Shown piece after piece: positions 45,948 to 55,797 of a stretch of 64,000 bases of DNA (its first letter is position 1; every line of letters begins with the position of its first letter). The position numbers and the translations under genes are program-made. Where the stretch lies: positions 214,993 to 278,992 of the forward strand of contig NZ_FNGH01000001.1 of the NCBI RefSeq assembly GCF_900102875.1. The letters are read 5' to 3'. The notes beneath the pieces are model-generated. The model saw nothing but the letters and a program-made list of their open reading frames with translations. It was not told the DNA's origin and searched no databases. This DNA is from Franzmannia pantelleriensis (GTDB taxonomy: Bacteria; Pseudomonadota; Gammaproteobacteria; Pseudomonadales; Halomonadaceae).

Positions 45948-48209
45948 ATGACTAAAATGTCCTCGATTCCAATATCGCCGCCTAGCAATAATGATATAAA
46001 TTTACGGCGCTTTTTCGGTAATTTGTTACAATACAAGTGGTGGATTATTGGGATAACGTTAATCTTCATGACTTGGGGGTGGATCTACGGGCAACTGTCG
46101 GTTCCCATCTATCAGGGGGATGCATTAATCCAGATAGAGCGGCGAGGAACGGTAAATCCACTTGCAGATGCTATGGGCGGTGAAGCTGAAGATAGTGCCC
46201 TGGCGGAAGTGCGGATACTCAGGTCCCGGATGGTATTAGGGCAAGTCGTCGATCAAACGGATATTGACACCTTGGTACAGCCCAGGCGTTTGCCGATAGT
46301 GGGTGAGTACGTACAGCGTAACGGCATAGCCCGCCCGGAGCTCGATAATATGTCGCCAGTAGGTTGGCTGCTGGAAAGACTGCCATTTAATCTGCTTGAC
46401 GCTATAGGCTTCGATCAATCGGTGTGGGGTGGGGAGAGTATTCAAGTATCGGAGCTGGCTGTCGATGACGAGTACCGCAACGTAAGCTTCACGCTTCGTG
46501 TGAGTGACACGAACGCATATCAGCTGTACAGAGGAGATGAGCCATTAGGTGATGGCGTGGTGGGGCAAGATGAAAGGTTTCTGGATGGTGCCGTGACACT
46601 GCGAGTGGCTGAAATAAATGCACCACAATTAAGCGAATTTAACCTAACAAAACTTTCTCGCACTGCTGCAATTGGCTATCTAGCTTCCCGGCTCGATGTT
46701 ATACCTGACGCGGCACGCGGTAGCGGTGGTACCGGCATCATCACTCTGTTACTGAGGGGAGAGAATCGTGCTGAGATCAATGAGTCACTCAATGCTATTG
46801 CTCGCACATTCCTGTTGCAGAATATTCAGCGCCGATCAGAAGAAGCTGACAAGCGGTTGGCTTTTCTAGAAGAACAAGCGCCGGTGATACGTGAAAATTT
46901 GAATGCCGCAGAGAACCGATTGAATGATTATCGGGTTGAAGAGGGTAGTGTTGATCTAACGTCTGAATCTGCATCGTTAGTAACGCGGTTTATTGAGCTG
47001 GAAGAACGAATCAATGAACTTGAGGTGTCAGAAGAAGAAATGTCTCAGCGCTATACACGCAATCATCCTGCTTATCAGTCGCTGATTCGCCAGCGCTCAA
47101 GGTTGCTTGAAGAACGTGAACGCCTGAATGCCAGGATCGATGAAATGCCAGGTTCTCAGCAGGAAATCATTCGGATGACGCGGGATGTTGAAGTTGCTCA
47201 GAGCATCTATGTCAGCATGCTTAACCGAGCACAAGAACTACAAGTATCTCGGGCAGGTATCGTCGGTAACATACGTATTATCGATCAGGCACATGTCGGA
47301 GGCTGGCCAATATCACCAAACAAAAATCTAATGCTACTGTTGTACAGTTTTTTGGGACTAATGCTAGGCACTACATTTGCTGTGGTACTGGGCTTGATGA
47401 AGCGAGGGGTTGAAACACCGCAACAACTGGAAGAGCTTGGGCTGCCAGTGTATGCCACCATTCCGCAGTCCGAGAGCCAACAGAAGTTAGTTCGTAAAGT
47501 CAGAAACCGCCGCGATAAATATAGCAAGAGCGTGATATATGGTGCTTTGGCAAGTTCTGATCCTACTGACGGAGCAATAGAGGCACTGCGCGGGCTAAGA
47601 ACAAGCCTTCATTTCGCGATGCTAGAGTCCAAGAATCACTGTGTGATGATTACAGGTCCTACGGCTGAGTTGGGAAAAAGCTTTACTTGTATCAACCTCG
47701 CGGCAGCTTGTGCACAAGGTGGACAAAGAGTACTGCTTATTGATGGAGATATGCGCAAAGGACATCTCCATGATGCCTTTGGTGGTAGCGCAGAGCATGG
47801 CTTTTCTGAACTGCTGGCAGGAAAAATTGAGTGGCATGAAGCGATACGATCTACTGAAATAGAGGGGCTACAATATATATCCCGAGGGAAGAAGCCCCCT
47901 AATCCTGCAGAACTTTTGATGCAGAAAAGGTTCTCGATTTTCGTTGATGGGTTTAGCCCTGAATATGACTTGGTTATTATCGATACTCCGCCTATCTTAG
48001 CGGTAACAGATGCTGCTATTGTGGGAAAATTGGCTGGCACGAGCTTACTACTGGCTCGCTTTCAAGTGACGACAAGTAAAGAGATCGAGGCAGCACTGCG
48101 TCGATTGGAGGCGGCGGGTGTGAATCCACGTGGTTGTATTCTTAATGGTATCGAGAGTCGTTTGGCTCGGCAGTATGGGTATCAATATTACAGCTATAGT
48201 TACAGTTAA
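45948..48209 (+). CDS. wzc: Wzc-type polysaccharide co-polymerase / tyrosine autokinase
   Basis: Wzc controls polymer length and export through Tyr phosphorylation. The 753-residue protein has an N-terminal helix (about 25-48), a large periplasmic Wzz-like domain with coiled coil (about 280-430), a second helix (about 460-482), and a C-terminal BY-kinase: Walker A GPTAELGKS at 570-578, Walker A' LLIDGDMRKGHLHDAFG, Walker B VIIDTPPIL. The tail RQYGYQYYSYSYS is the Tyr cluster. No separate Wzb phosphatase gene is found in this window. Confidence 0.93.
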   Translation: MTKMSSIPISPPSNNDINLRRFFGNLLQYKWWIIGITLIFMTWGWIYGQLSVPIYQGDALIQIERRGTVNPLADAMGGEAEDSALAEVRILRSRMVLGQVVDQTDIDTLVQPRRLPIVGEYVQRNGIARPELDNMSPVGWLLERLPFNLLDAIGFDQSVWGGESIQVSELAVDDEYRNVSFTLRVSDTNAYQLYRGDEPLGDGVVGQDERFLDGAVTLRVAEINAPQLSEFNLTKLSRTAAIGYLASRLDVIPDAARGSGGTGIITLLLRGENRAEINESLNAIARTFLLQNIQRRSEEADKRLAFLEEQAPVIRENLNAAENRLNDYRVEEGSVDLTSESASLVTRFIELEERINELEVSEEEMSQRYTRNHPAYQSLIRQRSRLLEERERLNARIDEMPGSQQEIIRMTRDVEVAQSIYVSMLNRAQELQVSRAGIVGNIRIIDQAHVGGWPISPNKNLMLLLYSFLGLMLGTTFAVVLGLMKRGVETPQQLEELGLPVYATIPQSESQQKLVRKVRNRRDKYSKSVIYGALASSDPTDGAIEALRGLRTSLHFAMLESKNHCVMITGPTAELGKSFTCINLAAACAQGGQRVLLIDGDMRKGHLHDAFGGSAEHGFSELLAGKIEWHEAIRSTEIEGLQYISRGKKPPNPAELLMQKRFSIFVDGFSPEYDLVIIDTPPILAVTDAAIVGKLAGTSLLLARFQVTTSKEIEAALRRLEAAGVNPRGCILNGIESRLARQYGYQYYSYSYS

Positions 48210-48258
48210 AGGATAGCTCTAAGCATAATAACTATACATTCTGCGCAGGGGGACTAGT

Positions 48259-49545
48259 GTGAATACGCTTTCCAATGCTATGGAGCATCAACGCAGGCGT
48301 TCACATGTTTATGAGCGCTTGATATTGAGCCGCCGAGTGCAATTCGCTACAAGCTTGTGTTTGGTCGTACTGACACCGGCTGTTTTGCTATGGGGCTGGA
48401 GTTTCTGGTCGATCAGCGAGCCAAGCCAGGGACGCAGCATGGCGATAGTGAGCCTTGCCTATGCCGTGCCCGTCATATTGGCATTACAGCTGGCACGTTA
48501 TCCGGGAATGAAGCCGCTGATATTAATCATGCCGGGGTTGGCGTTGAGTTTCGGTATAACTCTGAGCGTAGCCGTCGTGCTTGAGTTTACGGTCGATCTG
48601 TATTATCTCTATGTTGCATTTATTGTCGCTTTATCATGGTCGTTATTACACTATCTATTGATCGCACACTACCACACTATGAAACTGGCCGTAGTGCCAT
48701 ACGGTAGAGTGGAAAGCCTGTATAGCAATATCGGGGTGGAGTGGTACCAATTGACGTCGCCCAGCCTGGTGGGTCAGCGTGTAGATGGCGTGGTAGTCGA
48801 CCTAAAAGAGCAACTTCCCGCCGAGTGGCGCCGTTTTCTGTCTGACTGTACCATCAATGGCATTCCTGTCTATCATGCTTCCGCCGCCCAGGAGATGCTT
48901 AGTGGACGCGTGTCCCTTGATCAGATCTTCGATAATCAGTACGGCAGCCTGAGGCCTCGGGACGACTACGATGTCATCAAGCGTGTCTTGGATATTGCCG
49001 GGTCGCTGATACTGATTCCTCTCTCGCTGCCTATAATGCTGCTGGTGGCCGTGCTGATTCGACTTGATAGCCCAGGGCCTGCACTTTTCACCCAGCAACG
49101 CATGGGCTTTCACTGTCGTCCCTTTACCCTCTACAAGTTTCGTACTATGTATAGCGATCTGCAGGGCTGTGACTTCACTAGTGAAGGCCATGATCCTCGT
49201 ATCACCCGTATCGGTCATATTCTTCGTAAATATCGCATCGACGAGCTTCCTCAGCTTTTTAATGTATTGAAAGGCGATATGAGCCTGATCGGCCCGCGGC
49301 CAGAATCGATGAATCTTACCGACTGGTACGAAAAAGATGTCCCTTTCTTTTTCTATCGGCATATGGTCAAGCCCGGCATCACAGGCTGGGCGCAGGTAGA
49401 ACAGGGATATGCAGCCGAAGTTGATGGGATGGTGAGAAAAATCGAATATGATTTCTATTACATCAAAAATATCTCGCTGTGGCTGGATATCTTGATCGTG
49501 ATCAAGACTATCAAGATCGTGCTGACCGGGTTCGGCTCAAGATGA
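48259..49545 (+). CDS. Polyprenyl-phosphate sugar-1-phosphate transferase (WbaP/WcaJ type)
   Basis: This enzyme begins repeat-unit synthesis by moving a sugar-phosphate to undecaprenyl phosphate. The 428-residue protein has four or five N-terminal helices (about 30-140), a central CoA-binding-like region, and the C-terminal catalytic domain: KRVLDIAGSLILIPLSLPIM, RMGFHCRPFTLYKFRTM, and IDELPQLFNVLKGDMSLIGP with RPE. The start is GTG at 48259 with AGGGGGA upstream. The first sugar (glucose, galactose or other) cannot be told from sequence. Confidence 0.92.
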   Translation: MNTLSNAMEHQRRRSHVYERLILSRRVQFATSLCLVVLTPAVLLWGWSFWSISEPSQGRSMAIVSLAYAVPVILALQLARYPGMKPLILIMPGLALSFGITLSVAVVLEFTVDLYYLYVAFIVALSWSLLHYLLIAHYHTMKLAVVPYGRVESLYSNIGVEWYQLTSPSLVGQRVDGVVVDLKEQLPAEWRRFLSDCTINGIPVYHASAAQEMLSGRVSLDQIFDNQYGSLRPRDDYDVIKRVLDIAGSLILIPLSLPIMLLVAVLIRLDSPGPALFTQQRMGFHCRPFTLYKFRTMYSDLQGCDFTSEGHDPRITRIGHILRKYRIDELPQLFNVLKGDMSLIGPRPESMNLTDWYEKDVPFFFYRHMVKPGITGWAQVEQGYAAEVDGMVRKIEYDFYYIKNISLWLDILIVIKTIKIVLTGFGSR

Positions 49546-49603
49546 TGATTGATTAGTTAGAATCTAATCTAATGCTGTTCTATTTTATTATCCGAGTGTT
49601 TTT

Positions 49604-51409
49604 ATGCTGAAAAATATTTTGGAACTGTATCGGCTATTGACTGGTGAACAGCGCCGGAGACTGTTGAGATTGCAAGGCCTAGTGGTGCTGATGGCGTGCC
49701 TGGAAATCATCGGCGTGATGTCGATCGGACCTTTTATGGCGATGGTGGGGGACATGGGGCGCTTAGAGGGCGAGGGGATAATAGCGACGCTCTATGGAGC
49801 GAGCGGCCTGGCTACGCCTGAAGCCTTTCTGTTTTGGACCGGTGTAGCCGTTTTATCGTGCCTCTTTTTAGCTGCAATGGTATCCATTTATACCGTTTGG
49901 CGCCTAAGCCTGTTCGGCTCTTATATAGGAGCCGAGTTGTCCAATCGCTTGTATCGTTATTATATGCATCAGTGTTGGTTGTATCATTCTTCAGGCAGCA
50001 GTAATCACCTGACCAACAAGATAGCCCATGAGTGTCAAAGAGTAACAGGGGGTATCATCAATCCTATTCTTCAACTGAATGCAAGAGTGGTAATGGCACT
50101 GCTAATGGTAATGGCGATATTTCTCTATAACCCTTGGGTGGCAAGCATCGGTATTGCCATCTTCACGCTTTCCTATCTTTTGCTCTACCGCACGGTTCGT
50201 CAGCGCTTGAAAAGTAACGGTACAACAATATCTCAAGCTGAAGCCATGCGCTATAAGCTGATGGCCGAAGGCTTCGGCGGTATCAAGGATGTGCTCTTGT
50301 TGGGGCGTCAATCAATATTCGTTGAACACTTTACTGAGCAGAGTCGACGATTCGCCTGGGCACAAGGCACCAATCAGGTGATGACGCGTGTACCTCGCTA
50401 CCTCATGGAGCTGGTCGCCTTCGGTAGCGTCATCTTTCTGGTCCTCTACCTGCTGAAGAGCCACCAGAATAACCTGGGTTCGATATTGCCGGTGCTATCC
50501 GTATATGCCCTAGCGGGTTTCAAGCTGCTGCCGGCTTGTCAGGAGATCTACTCCAGCATTTCCAATATCCGCAGCAACCTGGCCGCCTTCGAGAGCATCC
50601 GTGATGATTTGACCGCAAGTTCCGAGGATCCGCAATCGTACAGCAGGATGCCGCACATCGATCTGCGGCGATTGACGCCCCGAGAGTCGGTGGTCCTGCA
50701 AGACATTGTCTTTCATTACCCAGGCAAGACTGAACCCGCCTTGAAGGGACTGACCATGACGATCCCCGCGCGTCAGACGATTGGCTTAGTGGGGACCTCC
50801 GGTTCGGGTAAGTCCACAGCTATCGATTTGCTGTTGGGGCTAGTGGATCCCGATAAGGGCGAGTTACTGATCGACGGGCAACCTCTGAAGTCGGATCAGA
50901 AACGTCAGTGGCAAAATACCTTGGGGCTGGTGCCTCAGTTCATATTCTTATCCGATGCCACCATTCGCGACAACATCGCCTATGGCTTGCCGCCTGAGCG
51001 TGTCGATGACCATAAGGTTCGGTGTGCTGCCAGCATGGCGCATCTGGATGAACTCCTGGAACAGCTCCCCGCCGGGCTCGATACCCGCGTGGGCGAAAGA
51101 GGGGTGCAGTTATCCGGTGGTCAGCGACAGCGCATTGGTATCGCGAGGGCGCTCTATCATGATGCGGATATTCTCGTGCTGGATGAGGCGACCAGTGCCC
51201 TGGATGGTATTACTGAGAAACTGATCATGGATGCCATCAATGACTTCTCCGGGGAAAAGACCATGGTGATCATAGCCCATCGTCTGGCCACCGTGCGGCA
51301 GTGTGACTGCATCTATTTGATGGAGCAGGGTCGGGTGGTCGACCAAGGTAGCTATGAAGAACTGACGAGCCGCAATCAGATGTTCCAGCGAATGGTCCAG
51401 CATGCCTGA
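49604..51409 (+). CDS. ABC half-exporter, probable lipid-linked glycan flippase (PglK-like)
   Basis: This is a 601-residue half-transporter with six membrane helices (about 20-310) and an ATPase: Walker A GTSGSGKST, signature [15 protein letters not shown], Walker B DILVLDEATSALD, switch IIAHRLATV. The N-terminal style (LLRLQGLVVLMACLEIIGVM, then SIGPFMAMV) resembles PglK, which flips lipid-linked oligosaccharides. No Wzx flippase gene is seen in the part of the locus inside this window, so this may do that job. The ribosome site before ATG 49604 is weak. The substrate assignment is inference. Confidence 0.8.
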   Translation: MLKNILELYRLLTGEQRRRLLRLQGLVVLMACLEIIGVMSIGPFMAMVGDMGRLEGEGIIATLYGASGLATPEAFLFWTGVAVLSCLFLAAMVSIYTVWRLSLFGSYIGAELSNRLYRYYMHQCWLYHSSGSSNHLTNKIAHECQRVTGGIINPILQLNARVVMALLMVMAIFLYNPWVASIGIAIFTLSYLLLYRTVRQRLKSNGTTISQAEAMRYKLMAEGFGGIKDVLLLGRQSIFVEHFTEQSRRFAWAQGTNQVMTRVPRYLMELVAFGSVIFLVLYLLKSHQNNLGSILPVLSVYALAGFKLLPACQEIYSSISNIRSNLAAFESIRDDLTASSEDPQSYSRMPHIDLRRLTPRESVVLQDIVFHYPGKTEPALKGLTMTIPARQTIGLVGTSGSGKSTAIDLLLGLVDPDKGELLIDGQPLKSDQKRQWQNTLGLVPQFIFLSDATIRDNIAYGLPPERVDDHKVRCAASMAHLDELLEQLPAGLDTRVGERGVQLSGGQRQRIGIARALYHDADILVLDEATSALDGITEKLIMDAINDFSGEKTMVIIAHRLATVRQCDCIYLMEQGRVVDQGSYEELTSRNQMFQRMVQHA

Positions 51410-51455
51410 GAATAAATAATAATTAATTCTTAAAAAATCAAACGTAGGTGATCAG

Positions 51456-52496
51456 ATGGCTGCCAATGAAGTGGTTTTGGTGACCGGTGCGGGCGGATAT
51501 ATAGGGTCCGTTCTTGTTCCTAAGCTCCTGGGAAAAGGTTACAAGGTAAAAGCGATAGATCGCTTCTTTTTTGGAAGTGGAAAACTTTTCCCTCATGTTG
51601 GGTTAGAGATCATTAGAGAAGATACTCGCTATCTAAAGCCTGATCATTTCAAGGATGTTGATTATGTCGTTGATTTGGTGGCCATTTCCAATGACCCGAG
51701 TGGTGCATTGTTTGAAGATGCAACCTGGCAAATTAACCATGCAAGTCGAGTCAAAACAGCAGAACTGGCCAAGGAGGCAGGCGCAAAACGATACATACTA
51801 CCTTCCAGTTGTAGTATTTATGGCTTTCAGAATGAAGTGGTTGATGAAACGTCCCCAACAAACCCGCTGACTGTGTATGCGAAAGCCAATGAAAAAGCAG
51901 AGCACGATGTCCTCAAGCTGGCTTGTAAAAATTACATTGTCACTGTGATGCGTCAGGCTACTATCTTTGGCTACTCTCCACGCATGCGATTTGACTTGGC
52001 TATTAATGGAATGACCTATGGTGCTTATAATAATAAAAAGTTGCCATTGATGAGAGACGGAAGTCAGTATCGACCGATGCTTCATGTACAAGATACCACC
52101 GATATCATGTGCCTGCTATTATCTGCGAGTCCGAATCAGGTAAATGGAGAGGTGTTTAATGCTGGCAGTGAAGAAAATACCTATAATCTGGGCGTACTTG
52201 GCCAAAAGATAGCGAAAACAGTCAGTAAGTATCTTGGTGAAGAGGTGCCCATTGAATGGTATGGTGATCCTGACAATCGTAGTTATCGAGCATCCTTTGA
52301 TAAGATTGAGAAAACACTGGGCTGGCGAGCTAAGTGGAGTGCTGAAGAGGGCTGCCAAGAAATCTTGGAGAAGCTAGGTTCAGGAGAGCTGGAGAAAACT
52401 ACCGAAACCATTACTCTTGACTGGTATCAAGAGATGGTGAAGTGGCATAAAATAATTAAAAACACTGAAATGTATGGTGGTATCCTTGATATTTAA
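51456..52496 (+). CDS. Extended SDR: nucleotide-sugar epimerase/dehydratase
   Basis: This 346-residue Rossmann protein probably modifies a nucleotide sugar. It has the NAD(P) motif GAGGYIG (11-17) and the catalytic-Ser region LPSSCSIYG. At the place of the usual YxxxK catalytic pair it reads YAKAN (141-145), so Lys is replaced by Asn; a Lys lies at 143 and 147. GNPDNRSYRASFD-like sequence near the C terminus contacts substrate in this family. It is clearly AT-richer than the core genome. It is followed by an aminotransferase and rfbA, so a dTDP-sugar is the likeliest substrate. Confidence 0.8.
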   Translation: MAANEVVLVTGAGGYIGSVLVPKLLGKGYKVKAIDRFFFGSGKLFPHVGLEIIREDTRYLKPDHFKDVDYVVDLVAISNDPSGALFEDATWQINHASRVKTAELAKEAGAKRYILPSSCSIYGFQNEVVDETSPTNPLTVYAKANEKAEHDVLKLACKNYIVTVMRQATIFGYSPRMRFDLAINGMTYGAYNNKKLPLMRDGSQYRPMLHVQDTTDIMCLLLSASPNQVNGEVFNAGSEENTYNLGVLGQKIAKTVSKYLGEEVPIEWYGDPDNRSYRASFDKIEKTLGWRAKWSAEEGCQEILEKLGSGELEKTTETITLDWYQEMVKWHKIIKNTEMYGGILDI

Positions 52497-52522
52497 AACT
52501 ACTGGGGATGGATAACTTGTCG

Positions 52523-53611
52523 ATGATTCAAGTAACAAAGCCATTTATCCCAGATCTTGACCTGCTCAATAAATATCTGGGGTATGCTCACCAGGGAGCC
52601 TGGTTAACCAACAACGGTCCACTAGTAAGGGAGCTTACTGATCGGCTTCAAGACTATTTAGGCGTAAAAAACCTCATTCTGACCGCAAATGGAACCTTAG
52701 CGTTGCAGGTGGCTTATAAGGCTCTAGGACTGACAGGAAATGTACTTACCAGCCCATTTACCTTTGTTGCGACAGCCAGCGCCATGAAGTGGCAGGGAAT
52801 AACACCCCAATTCTGTGATATTGAACCAGACACTCTCGGACTCAGCCCTGCAGCGGTAAGAGAGTTTGCCACACAGCGTACTACGGCTTTAGTTCCTGTT
52901 CATGTGTACGGTAACCCGTGTGACGTAGAAATATTTGACAATATTTCTAAAGAAAAAGAAATTCCCATCGTTTATGATGCTTCTCATGCATTTTCTATTA
53001 ACTTTAAAGGTCAGAGTGTTTTGAATTGGGGGGACGCCTCTACGCTTAGCTTCCATGCCACTAAACTATTTCATACAGTGGAAGGCGGGGGTATTGTCTT
53101 TAAAGATAGTGAAGTTTTTGAACGTGCAAAACGTATGCTGAACTTTGGGCTTGGTGATCCAATGGGCGATATTAGCGTTCCTGGAATTAATGCCAAGATG
53201 AGTGAGGTTCATGCGGCCTATGGCTTGTCGGTTCTTGAGTCAATTGATTATATTTTGGAAAAAAGATCAGAAGTTTTATTTACGTACCATAAGCACCTTC
53301 GTGAAGTTGTAGAGATGCCAAAATGGCGTGTTGGAGCTACTCAGAATGCTGCTTATGCGCCTATAATCATGGAAACAGAAAAGCAGTGCATTAACGTTTT
53401 ATCTTCGTTGCAAAATGTTGATGTAATAGCTCGCCGATATTTCTATCCCTGCCTTAATAAGCTCACCGAGTACAAGGACAATGAATACGACCGATGTGCG
53501 ACTGCTACTAATGTCGCTGAACGGATAATCTGCCTGCCTCTTTATCCTGATTTATCTCGACCAGATATTTTCAAGATTATAGGGGCTGTGAAAAGGGGAT
53601 GCCAACAATGA
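52523..53611 (+). CDS. DegT/DnrJ/EryC1 sugar aminotransferase
   Basis: This PLP enzyme would aminate a keto-sugar nucleotide. The PLP Lys is K181 in [16 protein letters not shown], with the upstream GTLALQVAY phosphate-binding and YDASHAF cofactor motifs. [10 protein letters not shown] at 52523 is the family N terminus and lies 11 bases after GGGGATGG, so this start is preferred to ATG 52508. It overlaps rfbA by ATGA. With rfbA and an acetyltransferase it suggests a dTDP-linked, N-acetylated amino-deoxyhexose. Confidence 0.88.
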   Translation: MIQVTKPFIPDLDLLNKYLGYAHQGAWLTNNGPLVRELTDRLQDYLGVKNLILTANGTLALQVAYKALGLTGNVLTSPFTFVATASAMKWQGITPQFCDIEPDTLGLSPAAVREFATQRTTALVPVHVYGNPCDVEIFDNISKEKEIPIVYDASHAFSINFKGQSVLNWGDASTLSFHATKLFHTVEGGGIVFKDSEVFERAKRMLNFGLGDPMGDISVPGINAKMSEVHAAYGLSVLESIDYILEKRSEVLFTYHKHLREVVEMPKWRVGATQNAAYAPIIMETEKQCINVLSSLQNVDVIARRYFYPCLNKLTEYKDNEYDRCATATNVAERIICLPLYPDLSRPDIFKIIGAVKRGCQQ

Positions 53612-54477
53612 AAGGTATCATTCTCGCCGGCGGCTCTGGTACGCGTCTTTATCCTATTACGCGCGGTATGTCGAAGCAGCTACTACCAGTCTACGACAAG
53701 CCGATGATCTACTATCCGTTGTCTGTTCTCATGCTGGCTGGCATTCAGGATATCCTTGTGATCACCACGCCTGATGAACAGCATTGTTTCGAGCGATTGC
53801 TCGGAGATGGTAGTCAGTTTGGGATAAGTATCACCTATGAGGTTCAGCCTAATCCTGACGGCTTGGCTCAGGCCTTCATCATCGGCGAGCGGTTTATTGG
53901 TCGAGAATCCGTTTGTCTAGTGCTTGGCGACAATATCTTCTATGGCCAGGGATTTACTCCGCTGCTGCAAAAGGTCGCGGCCCGAGAAGGGGGAGCTACG
54001 GTCTTCGGCTATTTAGTCAAGGATCCTGAGCGTTTTGGCGTGGTCGAATTCGATGAACAGCGTCGTGTGCTGTCCATTGAGGAAAAACCTAAACAGCCTA
54101 AGTCACGTTTTGCCGTCACTGGGCTCTATTTCTATGATAATGATGTTATTGATATCGCCAAATCGGTGATCCCATCACAGCGAGGCGAACTGGAGATCAC
54201 AAGCGTCAACCAGGCCTATCTTGATAGTGGAAAGTTGAATGTGGAGCTACTGGGCCGTGGCTTCGCCTGGCTAGATACGGGTACTTTTGCCAGCTTGCTT
54301 GAGGCATCGCAGTTCGTTGAGACCATCGAGAAACGTCAGGGTTTCAAGATTGCTTGCCCCGAGGAAATCGCCTTCGCAAACGGCTGGTTGAGCGTGACCG
54401 AACTTTCCAAAGCGGGGAATGACCTGTCCAAGAACGGCTATGGAAAATATCTTCTTGAACTGGCGGCTAGCCAATGA
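53608..54477 (+). CDS. rfbA: Glucose-1-phosphate thymidylyltransferase
   Basis: RfbA makes dTDP-glucose from dTTP and glucose-1-phosphate. The 289-residue protein has the nucleotide-binding start [48 protein letters not shown] and the later [26 protein letters not shown] precedes ATG 53608, which overlaps the aminotransferase stop. It is GC-richer than the two genes before it. No rfbB, rfbC or rfbD is present in the window, so dTDP-rhamnose is not made by genes seen here. Confidence 0.96.
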   Translation: MKGIILAGGSGTRLYPITRGMSKQLLPVYDKPMIYYPLSVLMLAGIQDILVITTPDEQHCFERLLGDGSQFGISITYEVQPNPDGLAQAFIIGERFIGRESVCLVLGDNIFYGQGFTPLLQKVAAREGGATVFGYLVKDPERFGVVEFDEQRRVLSIEEKPKQPKSRFAVTGLYFYDNDVIDIAKSVIPSQRGELEITSVNQAYLDSGKLNVELLGRGFAWLDTGTFASLLEASQFVETIEKRQGFKIACPEEIAFANGWLSVTELSKAGNDLSKNGYGKYLLELAASQ

Positions 54478-54515
54478 TTGCCGAATATTAACATGGCTGA
54501 TGAGCTGGTCACTAG

Positions 54516-54974
54516 ATGAAGCAATACCGGCGAGAAATCATCATGCGCGATGACTTGAGAGAGCTGATTCGACGAGAGGGTCATCGAACCGGGGAGGAGT
54601 TGATCCAGGGTGTCAGCATGGATGCCTATTTGGACAAGGTGCTGTCCTTAGGTGAGGCGTTAGTATACCTACAAGGCGATCGGCTAGGGGGGGCTCTACT
54701 GGGGTATTGCAATGCACCAGATAGCGGCTTGGCCTATGTGAGCCTGCTGATCGTTGCGGAAGATACCCGGGGACAGGGAATCGGCGGCACGTTGCTAGAA
54801 GCCTTCATTTGGCGATCAGTATATCGAGGTTTTTCTCGAGTGCAACTAGAAGTCCAGGCCAGTAACCATACCGCCGTATCACTCTACAACAAGCATGGAT
54901 TTTTTCGCATCGGTGAAAACGAATCCAGGGTTCTGATGCAACGAAACCTCCCTGGGCGTCACCTGCGATCGTAA
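54516..54974 (+). CDS. GNAT-family acetyltransferase in sugar cluster
   Basis: This 152-residue GNAT protein has motif A (VSLLIVAEDTRGQGIGGTLL) and motif B (EVQASNHTAVSLYNKHGFFR). Its position after rfbA and an aminotransferase suggests N-acetylation of an amino sugar nucleotide, as WecD-like GNATs do, but an amino-acid substrate is equally possible given the decarboxylase cassette that follows. The start is uncertain: ATG 54516 or ATG 54543 (MRDDLREL). Confidence 0.8.
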   Translation: MKQYRREIIMRDDLRELIRREGHRTGEELIQGVSMDAYLDKVLSLGEALVYLQGDRLGGALLGYCNAPDSGLAYVSLLIVAEDTRGQGIGGTLLEAFIWRSVYRGFSRVQLEVQASNHTAVSLYNKHGFFRIGENESRVLMQRNLPGRHLRS

Positions 54975-55003
54975 GTCATCGAATCAATAAGAGGGGGAGC
55001 GTC

Positions 55004-55792
55004 ATGTTGGGTTCAGTCAGTATCGAGCAATTCGAGCGAACCATGTCGGAAAAGGGTTGGTTTGTCTTTGATAGAGCACTGGATGATAAGTTCATTTCGC
55101 GTTTGCGCAGTGACTGTCTCAAGTGGATCGATATCTGCAGCGAATACCAGATCCGCAACGGTATCAATGAATGCGGTGACGGTACGGCTCATCACTGTCT
55201 GGGGGCGGCTGACAGCATCGATCGCTTCATCGACATGCACCTCTTCCATGACTATATCGCCAGCTACTTCGGAAATCAGCCCTACATCTGCAACTCGCTG
55301 ACCCCCATAGGCGGCTTTCCTGGTGCCGATATTTATGTACATAAACTGCATCGCGACGTCCGGACTTTGATACCGGGCTATCCGCTAAAACTCAACATGC
55401 TGGTCATGTGTGATGATTTCACCGCCGAGAATGGCACCATGATGCTTAGCGGTTCTCACAATCGTCAAGAACAACCCAGTGATGATGAGTTCGAACGACA
55501 CTATGAGCGGCTGGTCGCCCCAGCCGGATCCGTGGTGCTTTTCCATTCGACGCTGTGGCATAAGGGAGCTCATATCAAGGGGCCTGATAATCGGGTGGCC
55601 CTGACGGTCGGTTACGGGCGTGCTTATGTCAAGCCACACATGGATTACGCGAGGATGCTGGGGGAGGAGTATGGAAAGAGCCTTTCACCTCTGACGCGTC
55701 AAGTGCTCGGATACAATTCGAGGGTCCCCACCAATCTGGACGAATGGTACCGGCCCGTCGAACATCGGCTGTACCATGCCAACCAAGGCTGA
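55004..55792 (+). CDS. PhyH-like Fe(II)/2-oxoglutarate dioxygenase
   Basis: This 262-residue protein fits the phytanoyl-CoA dioxygenase family. The facial triad appears as His116 and Asp118 (HRD) and His186 (LWHKGAH); GSHN (150-153) and Arg197 for 2-oxoglutarate are in place. Such enzymes hydroxylate small molecules, amino acids or sugars. A very good GAGGGGGAG site precedes ATG 55004. The stop overlaps the region of the decarboxylase start, so the two are coupled. It probably hydroxylates a precursor used by the next two enzymes; that is inference. Confidence 0.85.
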   Translation: MLGSVSIEQFERTMSEKGWFVFDRALDDKFISRLRSDCLKWIDICSEYQIRNGINECGDGTAHHCLGAADSIDRFIDMHLFHDYIASYFGNQPYICNSLTPIGGFPGADIYVHKLHRDVRTLIPGYPLKLNMLVMCDDFTAENGTMMLSGSHNRQEQPSDDEFERHYERLVAPAGSVVLFHSTLWHKGAHIKGPDNRVALTVGYGRAYVKPHMDYARMLGEEYGKSLSPLTRQVLGYNSRVPTNLDEWYRPVEHRLYHANQG

Positions 55793-55797
55793 TGGCG

